A stretch of DNA of 64,000 bases from Sphingosinicella sp. Its GTDB lineage: Bacteria; Pseudomonadota; Alphaproteobacteria; Sphingomonadales; Sphingomonadaceae. The stretch is from NCBI RefSeq assembly GCF_013911755.1, contig NZ_JACESP010000007.1, positions 81,087-145,086 on the forward strand. The letters run 5' to 3'. The translations under genes and the position numbers were made by a program. The notes beneath the pieces were generated by a model, which saw only the letters and a list, made by a program, of their open reading frames with translations, did no database searches and was not told the origin of the DNA. Below, in pieces: positions 26,480 to 35,503 of the stretch (position 1 is its first letter; each line of letters starts with the position of its first letter).

Positions 26480-27087
26480 GACTTGCAATATCGGACTCCA
26501 TGGCGCCGGAGACAAGAGACGAGATGACGGATTTCGGTGCGGGTTTCGCGCAGGCTTTGGCCCGTGTCGATCACGAAATCAGCGCGACGGCGCTTTTCCC
26601 TGTCGCGCATCTGAGTCGCTAGGATGGCGAGGAATTTTTCGCGGCTCATGCCCGGCCGCGCCAGCACGCGGCGGCGCTGCACATGCGCGGGCGCCGACAC
26701 CACAATGGTCGCGTCGACATGCGCATGACCGCCGCCTTCGAAAAGGAGCGGAATATCAAGCGCGACGATGGCGATACGGTTATGCCGCGCCGCTTCCAGA
26801 AACGCCATTTGCGCCTGCCGCACCATAGGATGCACGATCGCCTCGAGTCGGCGGCGCGCTTCGGCGTTGCCGAACACCGCGGCGCCGAGTTTCGGGCGGT
26901 CGACCCCCTTGGGGCCGGTCGTGCCCGGAAATGCTGCTTCGATCGGCGCGAGCGCCGCGCCGCCGGCGCCTTGCAACCGATGAACTTCGGCATCGGCATC
27001 GAACACCGGCACGCCCGCGCGCCGCAGCATCGACGCGACGGTCGACTTGCCCATGCCGATCGAGCCGGTGAGTCCGAGGATGATCAT
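26350..27087 (-). CDS. coaE: Dephospho-CoA kinase, with unusual C-terminal extension
   Basis: Catalyses the last step of coenzyme A synthesis. P-loop GLTGSIGMGKST at the start, DADAEVHRL, IVHPMVR and IPLLFEGGGH are normal CoaE motifs. The family is usually about 200 residues, but this frame runs to 245. The last 46 residues are serine/arginine-rich and lie over the start of dnaQ in another frame, so they are probably not a folded domain. Another frame would stop exactly at the dnaQ start, so a frameshift is possible. Overlaps aroE by four bases. Confidence 0.9.
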   Translation of the reverse strand: MIILGLTGSIGMGKSTVASMLRRAGVPVFDADAEVHRLQGAGGAALAPIEAAFPGTTGPKGVDRPKLGAAVFGNAEARRRLEAIVHPMVRQAQMAFLEAARHNRIAIVALDIPLLFEGGGHAHVDATIVVSAPAHVQRRRVLARPGMSREKFLAILATQMRDREKRRRADFVIDTGQSLRETRTEIRHLVSCLRRHGVRYCKSCVRSSSTPRRPVSTRRTGIASARSAASNSSTVSKRGVRSTRT

Positions 27088-27896
27088 TGCGTGAGCAGAG
27101 CCTTGAGTTCGTCCTCGCAGCCTTCGGGCGGGGCAGCGCCGAAGAACAGCGAAAACGCGATCGCGGCCTGGCCGACCAGCATTTCGAGCCCGTCCACGGT
27201 TTCGAGGCCCTGAGCCGCCGCTGCCTTCAGAAGCGCCGTTTCGCGCGGGCTGTAGACGATGTCGTAGACGACCGCATCGTCGGGGAGCGGCGAGAGGTCG
27301 AGATCGAGCGGCGGCTGGCCGGTCATGCCGAGCGCACTCGCGTTCACCAGCAGCGCGGCTTCGGGAAGCGGAGCGTCGAGCGGTTTCGCAGATCCCTTGA
27401 GGCCGAATGCGGCGAGCAGGCCCATCGCTTTCAAAGGGTTGCGGTTGAGCACGGTCACCGGGCCGACCTTCGCTTTCGACAAGGCAAAGAGGACAGCGCG
27501 CGCCGCACCGCCCGCGCCGACGACCGCAACCGGCCGGCCTTCGAGATCGAGGCCTGCGATCGGCGCGAAGAAGCCGCCGGCATCAGTGTTCGTCCCGAAC
27601 AAGGTGCCATCCTCGGCGCGCGCGATCGTGTTCATCGCGCCGATACTCGCGCGCACCCCGCCCGGGTCGGCAACATGATCCATCACCGCGATCTTGTGCG
27701 GAATCGTGACGTTGCAGCCGCGCCAGTCCGCATCGTCCCGGCGGCTTTCGATATAGGCGGCGAGGTCTTCGGCCTTCACGTGCGCGCGGCGGTAGTCCCC
27801 AGCAATGCCGAGCCGATCCAGCCAGAATTTATGAATGAGCGGCGACTTTGAATGGCTGATCGGATCGCCGATCACCTCGGCATAGGGCAGGGTCAT
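27084..27896 (-). CDS. aroE: Shikimate 5-dehydrogenase
   Basis: A 270-residue NADPH-dependent enzyme of aromatic amino acid synthesis, reducing 3-dehydroshikimate. The shikimate-binding segment (GDPISHSKSPLIHKFWLD), catalytic Lys in CNVTIPHK, and the NADP loop VVGAGGAARAVLFAL are all present. Four-base overlaps with maf before it and coaE after it show tight coupling. Confidence 0.96.
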   Translation of the reverse strand: MTLPYAEVIGDPISHSKSPLIHKFWLDRLGIAGDYRRAHVKAEDLAAYIESRRDDADWRGCNVTIPHKIAVMDHVADPGGVRASIGAMNTIARAEDGTLFGTNTDAGGFFAPIAGLDLEGRPVAVVGAGGAARAVLFALSKAKVGPVTVLNRNPLKAMGLLAAFGLKGSAKPLDAPLPEAALLVNASALGMTGQPPLDLDLSPLPDDAVVYDIVYSPRETALLKAAAAQGLETVDGLEMLVGQAAIAFSLFFGAAPPEGCEDELKALLTQ

Positions 27897-28492
27897 ATCG
27901 GCATCACGCTGCGGGTTCTGAGATAATCGAGCACGGGGAGGAGCGGCAGGCCACGGATGGTGAACTGGTCGCCATCGACGCGCGCGAACAGCTGCGCGCC
28001 GCGCCCCTCGATATGATAGCCGCCGACCGATCCCAGCAGGACATCGCCGCACGCGTCGAGATAGGCTTCAAGAAATGCGTCCGAAAAGTCCCGCATCGCG
28101 AGCCTGGCCACGCCGACGAACCGCCACACGGGGGTGCCGTTCTCCGCCACGACAGCTGCGGACACCAACCGGTGGGTGCGGCCGCGCAGCATCCGCAGCT
28201 GGCGGGCGATCGTTTCCCGGTCGGGCGCCTTGTCGATCATCGTGCCGTCATCGAGCGCGACAACCGAGTCGCTGCCGAGAACCAAGACGCCGGGCAGTTT
28301 GCGCGAGATTTTCACCGCCTTGGCCTCGGCGAGCGCATCCGCCACGCCGCGCGCGTCCGTGCCCTCGGCGGCAAGCGCACGCTTGAGTTCGGCCTCGTCG
28401 ACCATCGGCGCCAGCGCCTCGAACGGCACGCCCGCTGCCGTCAGCATCGCCTGCCGGGACGCGCTCGTCGATGCGAGAACGAGTGACGTCAT
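27893..28492 (-). CDS. maf: Maf family nucleotide pyrophosphatase
   Basis: A 199-residue Maf-like protein: LVLASTSASRQAMLTAAG at the start and VLGSDSVVALDDG around the catalytic aspartate. The family hydrolyses non-canonical or pyrimidine nucleoside triphosphates and has been linked to septum control. Overlaps ppsR and aroE by four bases each. Confidence 0.93.
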   Translation of the reverse strand: MTSLVLASTSASRQAMLTAAGVPFEALAPMVDEAELKRALAAEGTDARGVADALAEAKAVKISRKLPGVLVLGSDSVVALDDGTMIDKAPDRETIARQLRMLRGRTHRLVSAAVVAENGTPVWRFVGVARLAMRDFSDAFLEAYLDACGDVLLGSVGGYHIEGRGAQLFARVDGDQFTIRGLPLLPVLDYLRTRSVMPI

Positions 28493-29319
28493 GCCGCCGA
28501 GCCGTTGGCGCGCGCCTCGGCGCGTTCGTTGTAGAGGTTGATGATGGCGGCCGCCGACTCCTCGATCGAACGGCGTGACACATCGATCACCGGCCAGCTG
28601 TTGTCGGCGCAAAGCCGCCGCGCCGCCGCGACCTCCTTCGTCACTTCGTCCATATCGACGTACGATGTCTCTGGTGCCTGCGCGAGGCTGAGCAGCCGGT
28701 TGCGGCGTACCTGCACCAGCCGGTCGGGGTTGGTGGTGAGGCCGACGACCAGCGGCTTCGACAGGCGAAAAAGCTGATCGGGTGGGCGGCTCGTCGGCAC
28801 CAGCGGCAGGTTCGCGGTCTTGTAGCCACGGTTCGCAAGATAGATCGAGGTCGGCGTCTTCGAGGTGCGCGAGACGCCGATCAGCAGGATATCGGCCTCT
28901 TCCCAATTGTCGGCGCCCTGCCCGTCGTCGTGGTTCATCGTGTAGTCGATGGCGGCGACGCGGCGGAAATACGCCTCGTCCATCTGGTGCTGACGGCCGG
29001 GCCGGGCGGCCGCGCGCTGGCCGAGCACCGTCTGCAGGCCCTCGATCACGGGATCGAGCACACCCACAGCCGGCAAACCCATCGCGCGGCAGCGTGCCTC
29101 GAGGTGGCTGCGCATATCGGCGTTGACGAGTGTGAACAGCACGAGGCCGGGGCGGCTCGCGATATCCATCAGCACGCGGTCGAGGTGGCCCTTCGATCGA
29201 ACAAGCGGCCAGAAATGCTTGATCGTCTCGACGTCCTCGAACTGCGCGAGGCCGGCTTTCGCAACCGATTCAAGCGTTTCGCCGGTCGAATCGGAAACGA
29301 GATGCAAGTGCAGCCGCAT
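28489..29319 (-). CDS. ppsR: PEP synthase/PPDK regulatory protein (DUF299 kinase-phosphorylase)
   Basis: A 276-residue bifunctional enzyme that uses ADP to phosphorylate and phosphate to reactivate PEP synthase or pyruvate phosphate dikinase. The P-loop is GVSRTSKT (148 to 155); VSDSTGETLESVAKA opens the protein. Length is normal. It is the first gene left of the proposed origin and leads the ppsR-maf-aroE-coaE-dnaQ run, the same order found beside the Caulobacter origin. Confidence 0.95.
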   Translation of the reverse strand: MRLHLHLVSDSTGETLESVAKAGLAQFEDVETIKHFWPLVRSKGHLDRVLMDIASRPGLVLFTLVNADMRSHLEARCRAMGLPAVGVLDPVIEGLQTVLGQRAAARPGRQHQMDEAYFRRVAAIDYTMNHDDGQGADNWEEADILLIGVSRTSKTPTSIYLANRGYKTANLPLVPTSRPPDQLFRLSKPLVVGLTTNPDRLVQVRRNRLLSLAQAPETSYVDMDEVTKEVAAARRLCADNSWPVIDVSRRSIEESAAAIINLYNERAEARANGSAA

Positions 29320-29622
29320 GTATCGCCTCCTGCCGCGCGGTTGTGGATAAGCCCCCGGACGACTCGATTAAGGACTCACGGGATAACCGGCAAGCGGGTG
29401 GTCGTTCATCCTCCCGCCGGTCGGCAAGGGCAGATCATCCCCAGGTGGACAATCCGAAACGCGTCCTGTGAATTCGGTGGATAAGTCGAGCCCCGCGATG
29501 CAAACCCACGCGAGGCTTCATCCGGCTGCGTCATGCTTGCCTGTGGACTTCACAGGAAACCCCGTTATCCCCAGCCCAACAATCAACCAAATCCATTTCT
29601 ATATATTTATAAGAGAAGAGAT
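29320..29622. other. oriC: Proposed chromosomal replication origin (oriC)
   Basis: A gene-free gap between divergent ppsR and hemE. DnaA-box matches (consensus TTATCCACA): perfect at 29342 to 29350 (minus strand), one mismatch at 29476 to 29484 (minus) and 29565 to 29573 (plus). Two-mismatch sites start at 29378, 29435 and 29444. An AT-rich tract (about 29577 to 29622) lies next to hemE and could be the unwinding element. The position between hemE and a DUF299 gene is that of the Caulobacter origin, and genes diverge from it. Confidence 0.75.
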
Positions 29623-30645
29623 ATGGGGTTCCGGTCCTTGCTCGCAGTGCTGAACGGTGAACGACAGGCCGTGCCGCCCGTGTGGTTCATGCGTCAGGCG
29701 GGGCGCTATCTGCCCGAGTATCGCGCGCTTCGTGCCGAGAAGGGCGGCTTTCTGGCGCTCGTGTACGATAGCGACGCCGCCGCGGAAATCACACTGCAGC
29801 CGATCCGGCGCTTCGGCTTCGACGGCGCGATCCTGTTTTCGGATATCCTGATCGTACCGCACGCGATGGGCCAGACGCTGACGTTCACGGCAGGCGAAGG
29901 TCCACAGCTCGCGCCGCCGCTTGCGAATGCCCGCTTGGAGGATTTGAGCGCCGCGCCGCATCACCTCGATGCGATCTACGAGACGGTTCGCAAGGTTGCA
30001 GCCGCGCTTCCAGGCGAAACCACGTTTCTGGGCTTTGCAGGAGCGCCCTGGACGGTCGCGACCTACATGGTCGCGGGAGAGGGCAGCCGGGACCAGGCAG
30101 CGGCGCGCTTGATGGCCTACAAGGAGCCTAAGCGCTTCTCGGCGCTGATCGATGCGATCGTGGACGTCACCGTGGATTATCTCGCGGGCCAAGTCGCTGC
30201 GGGCGCTCATGCGGTGCAGATCTTCGACAGCTGGTCGGGCAGTCTCGCACCGGATGAATTCGATCGCTGGGTGATCGCGCCGACACGCGCGATCGTGGAG
30301 CGGCTGAAGGCGCGCGCGCCAGTTCCGATCATCGGTTTCCCCAAGGGCGCTGGCGGCAATCTGCCGCGCTATGCGCGCGAAACCGGTGTCGATGCCGTCG
30401 GGCTCGATGAAACCGTGGACCCGGTGTGGGCGGACGCGGTGCTGCCCAAAGGGCTGCCTGTGCAGGGCAATCTCGATCCGTTGCTGCTGCTTGCAGGCGG
30501 GGATGCGCTCCCCGCGGCCGTGCGCCGCATTCGCGAAGCCCTCGGCGCGCGCCCGCATGTGTTCAACCTCGGCCACGGCATCGACAAGGAAACGCCGATC
30601 GCGCATGTCGAGGCCGCGCTCGCCGCGATCCGGAAGCCGCTGTAG
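29623..30645 (+). CDS. hemE: Uroporphyrinogen decarboxylase
   Basis: A 340-residue enzyme that converts uroporphyrinogen III to coproporphyrinogen III in haem synthesis. PPVWFMRQAGRYLPEY and the later AVQIFDSWSG and HGI-type GHGIDKETP segments match the family, including the conserved arginines of the active site. AAGAGAAGAG gives a ribosome-binding site. First gene right of the proposed origin; hemJ starts at the very next base after the stop. Confidence 0.97.
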   Translation: MGFRSLLAVLNGERQAVPPVWFMRQAGRYLPEYRALRAEKGGFLALVYDSDAAAEITLQPIRRFGFDGAILFSDILIVPHAMGQTLTFTAGEGPQLAPPLANARLEDLSAAPHHLDAIYETVRKVAAALPGETTFLGFAGAPWTVATYMVAGEGSRDQAAARLMAYKEPKRFSALIDAIVDVTVDYLAGQVAAGAHAVQIFDSWSGSLAPDEFDRWVIAPTRAIVERLKARAPVPIIGFPKGAGGNLPRYARETGVDAVGLDETVDPVWADAVLPKGLPVQGNLDPLLLLAGGDALPAAVRRIREALGARPHVFNLGHGIDKETPIAHVEAALAAIRKPL

Positions 30646-31098
30646 ATGGAAAGCTGGGTCGGCTGGCTTGGAGCTGCACATCTCTGGGTGCGGGCCTTCC
30701 ACATCATTTTCGTGATCTTCTGGATGGCGGGCATGTTCATGCTGCCGCGCTATCTCGTTTACCAGCACCCCGCCCTGCCCGGTTCCCCGGAGGAGGCGCT
30801 GTGGACGACGCGCATCGCGCGGCTCCGCAAGATCATCGTCGGCCCTGCAATGGTGATGGTCTGGGCGCTCGGCCTTGCGCTCGCCTTCAATCTCGGCTTT
30901 GCGGGCAATGGCTGGCTGTGGGTGAAGCTCGCCATCGTGTTCCTGTTTTCGGGATTCCATGGCTGGATCGTCGGCGTTTCGAAGACGATGGCGCGGGGCG
31001 AACGCCCGGTGAGCGAACGCGGCCTTCGGATGCTGAACGAACTGCCGAGCCTCGTCGCGATCGTCGTGGTGCTGCTCGCGGTGCTCCGGCCTTTCTGA
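30646..31098 (+). CDS. hemJ: Protoporphyrinogen oxidase HemJ
   Basis: A 150-residue membrane protein with four segments, of the HemJ type (HIIFVIFWMAGMFMLPRYLVY with the conserved His, and the RxxNE-type LRMLNELPSL). HemJ oxidises protoporphyrinogen IX in bacteria lacking HemG/HemY. Directly following hemE, it gives two haem steps in one transcript. Confidence 0.92.
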   Translation: MESWVGWLGAAHLWVRAFHIIFVIFWMAGMFMLPRYLVYQHPALPGSPEEALWTTRIARLRKIIVGPAMVMVWALGLALAFNLGFAGNGWLWVKLAIVFLFSGFHGWIVGVSKTMARGERPVSERGLRMLNELPSLVAIVVVLLAVLRPF

Positions 31099-31105
31099 TC
31101 TGCTT

Positions 31106-31132
31106 GACTTCCGGGAAGGCGCTTCCTAAGTC
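31106..31132 (+). terminator. Two-tier hairpin between hemJ and rho
   Basis: GACTT, 3 bases, GGAAG, GCG, CTTCC, one base, AAGTC: two perfect 5-bp stems stacked in one interrupted hairpin, 8 bases after the hemJ stop. No T run follows. It may end the hem transcript, or belong to a rho leader, since rho is commonly self-regulated. Confidence 0.4.
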
Positions 31133-31236
31133 GGGGGTCAAGTCCTCGTTCTGAGGCGCCCGCGCAGGGCATTGTTTCGATTTCAGACGTATCCCCCCTG
31201 GCGCCGATACTTTCACGATTCACCGAAGGCCCCCCG

Positions 31237-32499
31237 ATGGTCATGCACCTTAAAGACCTCAAGAAAAAAACCCCCGCCGACCTCGTTGCCATGGCCGAAG
31301 AGCTTGGCGTCGAGGGCGCGTCCACGATGCGCAAGCAGGATCTGCTGTTCTCGATCCTGAAAGCGCTTGCCGACAACGATGAGCAGATCATGGGCGGCGG
31401 CACCATCGAGGTGCTCCCCGACGGTTTCGGCTTTCTGCGTTCACCCGAAGCGAACTATCTCGCCGGGCCGGACGACATCTACGTGTCGCCGAACCAGGTC
31501 CGGAAGTTCGGTCTGCGCACCGGAGACACGGTCGAAGGCGAGATTCGCGGCCCCAAGGACGGCGAACGTTATTTCGCCCTGACGAAGCTCTCGCTCATCA
31601 ACTTCGACGATCCCGAGCAGGTCCGCCACCGCGTCAATTTCGATAACCTGACGCCGCTCTATCCTGATGAGAAGCTGACGCTCGACACGCTCGACCCGAC
31701 GCTGAAGGACAAGTCGGCGCGCGTCATCGATATCATCGCGCCTCAGGGGAAGGGCCAGCGTGCGCTGATCGTCGCGCCGCCGCGCACGGGTAAAACCGTC
31801 CTCCTGCAGAACATCGCCAAGGCGATCACGGACAACCACCCCGAAGTGTTCCTGATCGTGCTGCTCATCGATGAGCGGCCCGAGGAAGTCACCGACATGC
31901 AGCGCAGCGTGAAGGGCGAGGTCGTCTCCTCGACCTTCGACGAGCCGGCGACGCGTCACGTGCAAGTCGCTGAAATGGTTATCGAAAAGGCGAAACGCCT
32001 TGTCGAGCACAAGAAGGATGTCGTCATCCTCCTCGATTCGATCACGCGTCTCGGCCGCGCCTACAACACGGTTGTGCCGTCGTCGGGCAAGGTGCTGACG
32101 GGCGGCGTTGATGCAAACGCCCTGCAGCGCCCCAAGCGTTTCTTCGGCGCCGCGCGCAACATCGAGGAGGGCGGTTCGCTCTCGATCATCGCCACGGCGC
32201 TTATCGACACCGGCAGCCGCATGGACGAGGTGATCTTCGAAGAGTTCAAGGGCACCGGCAACTCCGAGATCGTGCTCGACCGCAAGGTTGCAGACAAGCG
32301 CATCTTCCCGGCGATCGACGTGGGCAAGTCCGGCACCCGCAAGGAAGAGCTTCTGGTCGAGAGGGACAAGCTTTCGAAGATGTGGGTGTTGCGCCGTATC
32401 CTCATGCAGATGGGCACGATCGATGCCATGGAATTCCTGCTCGACAAGATGAAGGATTCCAAGACCAACGACGATTTCTTCGCGGCGATGAACCAGTAG
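31237..32499 (+). CDS. rho: Transcription termination factor Rho
   Basis: A 420-residue hexameric RNA helicase: N-terminal helix bundle, RNA-binding fold with GFGFLRS (63 to 69), Walker A PPRTGKT (181 to 187), Walker B VILLDS, and the [19 protein letters not shown] and [20 protein letters not shown] segments. Length is normal with no inserted domain. MHL two codons in is an alternative start. Confidence 0.98.
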   Translation: MVMHLKDLKKKTPADLVAMAEELGVEGASTMRKQDLLFSILKALADNDEQIMGGGTIEVLPDGFGFLRSPEANYLAGPDDIYVSPNQVRKFGLRTGDTVEGEIRGPKDGERYFALTKLSLINFDDPEQVRHRVNFDNLTPLYPDEKLTLDTLDPTLKDKSARVIDIIAPQGKGQRALIVAPPRTGKTVLLQNIAKAITDNHPEVFLIVLLIDERPEEVTDMQRSVKGEVVSSTFDEPATRHVQVAEMVIEKAKRLVEHKKDVVILLDSITRLGRAYNTVVPSSGKVLTGGVDANALQRPKRFFGAARNIEEGGSLSIIATALIDTGSRMDEVIFEEFKGTGNSEIVLDRKVADKRIFPAIDVGKSGTRKEELLVERDKLSKMWVLRRILMQMGTIDAMEFLLDKMKDSKTNDDFFAAMNQ

Positions 32500-32521
32500 G
32501 CCGAAGGAGCGTTTGGCCCCG

Positions 32522-33268
32522 ATGGATATCAGCCTTCTTTTCTCTGCGGCCGCGGCCGCCGGCGCGAGCAGCCTCGGAGGTCCGGCCGACATCTGGGCGG
32601 CCATCGTCCACGATTTCTCCAATATCGGCTCTCCGACGGCGCTTGCCGCCTTCACACAGGTCTTGCTGATCGACATCGTGCTCGCCGGCGACAACGCCAT
32701 CGTGGTGGGCGCGCTTGCAGCCGGTCTGCCGCCCGATCAGCGCCGCAAGGTGATCGCTATCGGAGTTCTGGCTGCGCTCGTGCTGCGCATCGCGTTCGCG
32801 CTTGTCGTCACGCAGCTCATGCAGATCGTCGGGCTCATCCTGGCGGGTGGGCTGCTCCTGCTGTGGGTCTCGTGGAAAATGTACCGCGAGCTTCACCCGG
32901 CGGGCACAAGCCAGTCTCCGGGATCTCCCGAGATTGCGGGCGACGAGGATTCCGGTATCCGTCCGGCGAAGAGCTTCATCGCTGCGGCCTGGGCCGTTGC
33001 GCTCGCGGACGTTTCGATGAGCCTCGACAACGTGCTCGCAGTGGCGGGCGCAGCGCGCGATCACCCGGGCATCCTGATCGTCGGCCTCGTCCTCTCCGTG
33101 GCGCTGATGGGCATCGCGGCGAACATCATCGCGAAATATATCGAGCGCTATCGGTGGATCGCCTACATCGGGCTTCTCGTGATCATCTATGTTGCGTTCA
33201 AGATGATCTACGAGGGCATCGTCGATCCCTCGGTCGGGGTAATGACGCTCAGTATGTTCGGCGGTTGA
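32522..33268 (+). CDS. TerC family membrane protein
   Basis: A 248-residue inner-membrane protein with about seven segments and two metal-type motifs: LIDIVLAGDNAIVVGALAAG and ADVSMSLDNVLAVAGAA. This pattern belongs to TerC/YjbE proteins; some TerC members export manganese or metallate secreted enzymes. The charged loop near residues 130 to 150 is cytoplasmic. TTG at 32513 is closer to the GGAG site and could be the true start. Confidence 0.88.
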   Translation: MDISLLFSAAAAAGASSLGGPADIWAAIVHDFSNIGSPTALAAFTQVLLIDIVLAGDNAIVVGALAAGLPPDQRRKVIAIGVLAALVLRIAFALVVTQLMQIVGLILAGGLLLLWVSWKMYRELHPAGTSQSPGSPEIAGDEDSGIRPAKSFIAAAWAVALADVSMSLDNVLAVAGAARDHPGILIVGLVLSVALMGIAANIIAKYIERYRWIAYIGLLVIIYVAFKMIYEGIVDPSVGVMTLSMFGG

Positions 33269-33270
33269 CT

Positions 33271-33285
33271 CCGGCCCTGGGCCGG
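33271..33285 (+). terminator. Hairpin after terC-like gene
   Basis: A perfect 7-bp inverted repeat CCGGCCC-T-GGGCCGG, 2 bases after the stop. In RNA it would form a 6-bp stem with a 3-base loop. No T run. Confidence 0.4.
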
Positions 33286-33444
33286 GACAGCATCGGCATC
33301 ATGGATATGCGCAGTCTTTCACGCCGCCTCTGCAGCGGGGGCCAGCTTCTGGCGGGCATCTAGCCCCGGACCCTGACGGCATGTCCCGACGGGTTCGGGG
33401 CAGTTCAGCCGCGTCCCCCCAATGCCGTCAGAAAGACCTGTTCC

Positions 33445-33840
33445 ATGACCGACGCCTCGCGTCCGCCGATTCACCTCATCGATTCCGAGGCCGAAAGGCT
33501 TGGAGATCTCGCTCTCGCCGCGGAAGCGCGCCTTCCCGAGGTCGCGGCACTTCTTCTCCGCGAGATTGAGCGCGCCGAAGTGCACGCTGTTGAAAGCCTC
33601 CCGCGGGGTGTCGTGTGCATGGGTGCGCGCGTTGATTTCATAGACGAGGGCAGTGGCGCGCGCCGCACGGTCGAACTCGTCTACCCGCCGGAAGCGGACA
33701 TGGCAGCGGGCAAGCTTTCAATCCTCTCGCACGTCGGCGCCGGTCTCATCGGGCTCGCCGAGGGCCAGACGATCCACTGGCCGGATCGGAGCGGGGCGGA
33801 GCGCGTGCTCCGGATTGCGACGGTTACGCCGGCAGCATGA
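33445..33840 (+). CDS. Rnk/GreA-type nucleoside diphosphate kinase regulator
   Basis: A 131-residue protein with a short N-terminal helical part and a GreA/GreB C-terminal domain (VCMGARVDFIDEGSGARRTVELVYPPEADMA, then ISILSHVGAGLIGL-like and WPDRSGAERVLRI). Rnk proteins lack the long coiled coil of GreA and bind RNA polymerase without rescuing it. The last 17 bases overlap the convergent quinone oxidoreductase. Confidence 0.82.
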   Translation: MTDASRPPIHLIDSEAERLGDLALAAEARLPEVAALLLREIERAEVHAVESLPRGVVCMGARVDFIDEGSGARRTVELVYPPEADMAAGKLSILSHVGAGLIGLAEGQTIHWPDRSGAERVLRIATVTPAA

Positions 33841-34795
33841 TCGTCGCGCCCGTGGTCTTGCGCGCCTCGAGGTCGCGGTGGACCTGCGCGGCGCCGGTGA
33901 GCGCATAGCGTTGGTGGATGTCGGCCTTAAGCCTGCCGGTGGCGAGCATTTCAAGGAACCGGGCTGATCCGGTGCGGAAGTCCTCGGGCGTGGCGTAATA
34001 GTGCGCGACCGTCGGGCGTGTGACGAAGAGCGAGCCTTTGGCGGCAAGAACGCCGAGGTCAATGCCTGTTACCGGTCCCGAGGCGTTGCCGAAGCTCACG
34101 AGGAGACCGCGCGTGCGGAGCGCCGATAGCGATACGTCCCACGTCGTCTTGCCGACGCCGTCGAACACCGCGTCGACTCCGGTGCCGCCCGTCATTTCCC
34201 GCGACGCGTTTGCGGCATCGCCGTAATCGCAAACGACATCGGCGCCCGCCGATCGGGCGAGCGCCTGCTTGTCGGCGGACCCTGCCGTGGCGACGACGCG
34301 GACGCCGATTGCCTTCAGCCACTGGACGAGCAGCAGCCCGACGCCGCCCGCCGCCGCGTGGACGAGCGCCGCGTCTCCGGCGTTCACGCGGGCGCAGCGC
34401 TCGACGAGATATTCGGTGGTTGCCGCCTTCAGCATCACGCCGGCGGCGTCCTCATCGGAAAGCGTATCCGGAAGCTTCAGCGCCAGCGCGGCCGGAATGT
34501 TGCGGTGGGTGGCATAGGCGCCGGGCTTTCCTGTGAAGTAGCCGACGCGGTCGCCAGGCGCAAAGCCGCTCACCCCTTCACCAACCGCTTCCACGACGCC
34601 TGCGGCTTCGATGCCGGGCGCTGCGGGGAGGCTGACCGGGTAGAGGCCGCTGCGGTGATAGGTATCGATGAAGTTGACCCCGATTGCCGTATGGCGCACC
34701 GCAAGTTCGCCGGCGCCGGGCGGGGCGGGCGTGAACTCCTGGCGCGCGAGCACCTCCGGCCCGCCGGTGTTCTGAAACGCCATTCGATACGCCAT
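33824..34795 (-). CDS. Quinone oxidoreductase, zinc-independent MDR family
   Basis: A 323-residue NADPH:quinone reductase of the medium-chain dehydrogenase superfamily (GVNFIDTYHRSGLYP, PGIEAAGVVEAVG, AAAGGVGLLLVQWLKAIG). The structural zinc cysteines of alcohol dehydrogenases are absent, as expected for Qor. An ATG with GAAGGAAA upstream is chosen over a GTG five codons earlier. It follows the acetyltransferase gene by 11 bases. Confidence 0.93.
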   Translation of the reverse strand: MAYRMAFQNTGGPEVLARQEFTPAPPGAGELAVRHTAIGVNFIDTYHRSGLYPVSLPAAPGIEAAGVVEAVGEGVSGFAPGDRVGYFTGKPGAYATHRNIPAALALKLPDTLSDEDAAGVMLKAATTEYLVERCARVNAGDAALVHAAAGGVGLLLVQWLKAIGVRVVATAGSADKQALARSAGADVVCDYGDAANASREMTGGTGVDAVFDGVGKTTWDVSLSALRTRGLLVSFGNASGPVTGIDLGVLAAKGSLFVTRPTVAHYYATPEDFRTGSARFLEMLATGRLKADIHQRYALTGAAQVHRDLEARKTTGATIMLPA

Positions 34796-34806
34796 CGGAC
34801 TTTCCT

Positions 34807-35307
34807 TCACAGTTGCTTCTGCATGAACACGAGCGTCAGCCAGCGATCGAACTTGCGCCCGACCTCGCGCAGCCGCCCGGCTTCCTCGAAGCCGAGTGCG
34901 CGGTGAAAGGCAAGGCTTCCGGTGTTTTCGGAATCAACTCCGCCGACGAGCGTGTGGAGTCCGCGGGCGCGCGCGAGATCGATGAGCGCTTCGAGAAGCT
35001 GCCGTCCATGGCCACGACCTCTATATGTGTTCGAAACATATACGGAATGTTCGACCGTGCCGGCGTAGGCCTGCCTGGCGCGAAAGGGGCCGAAGCTGCC
35101 GAAGCCCGCGATACCGCTCGCAACGTCCGCAACGAGGATCGGCCAGCCCTCCGCGAACTTGGCGGCGCGCCATTCGGCAACGCGCGCTGTGGTCCACGGC
35201 TCGTGGTCATACCACGCGGTCGTATTGAGGATCGCGTCATTGACGATGGCGAGGATGCCTTCGTCGTCATCGGCCCGTGCAGCTCGGATGAGGGCCGGAT
35301 CAGCCAC
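34807..35307 (-). CDS. GNAT family N-acetyltransferase (phosphinothricin acetyltransferase-like)
   Basis: A 166-residue GNAT enzyme with the acetyl-CoA loop RGRGHGRQLLEALI and a C-terminal GFEEAGRLREVGRKFDRWLTLVFMQ, the pattern of Pat/Bar-like acetyltransferases. The substrate is not deducible; detoxification of amino-acid analogues such as methionine sulfoximine is typical. A TTG four codons upstream is an alternative start. Confidence 0.88.
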   Translation of the reverse strand: MADPALIRAARADDDEGILAIVNDAILNTTAWYDHEPWTTARVAEWRAAKFAEGWPILVADVASGIAGFGSFGPFRARQAYAGTVEHSVYVSNTYRGRGHGRQLLEALIDLARARGLHTLVGGVDSENTGSLAFHRALGFEEAGRLREVGRKFDRWLTLVFMQKQL

Positions 35308-35503
35308 GGCTTTCGCCAAAGTTGCCGGCGCCGCGCAGTGTTTGGTTTTGGAGCGTCTCTGCCATGGGCCTGACCTTCGCGGTTTCGCTCAATTCTTGTG
35401 CTGTTGCGTCGTTTGCACGAAACGGGTTCCCACTTTTGCGCACGATGCTTTAGCGTCGCAAACCTATCCGCCATTGCGCGGCTTTCACAAGAGGACGGGC
35501 GCC

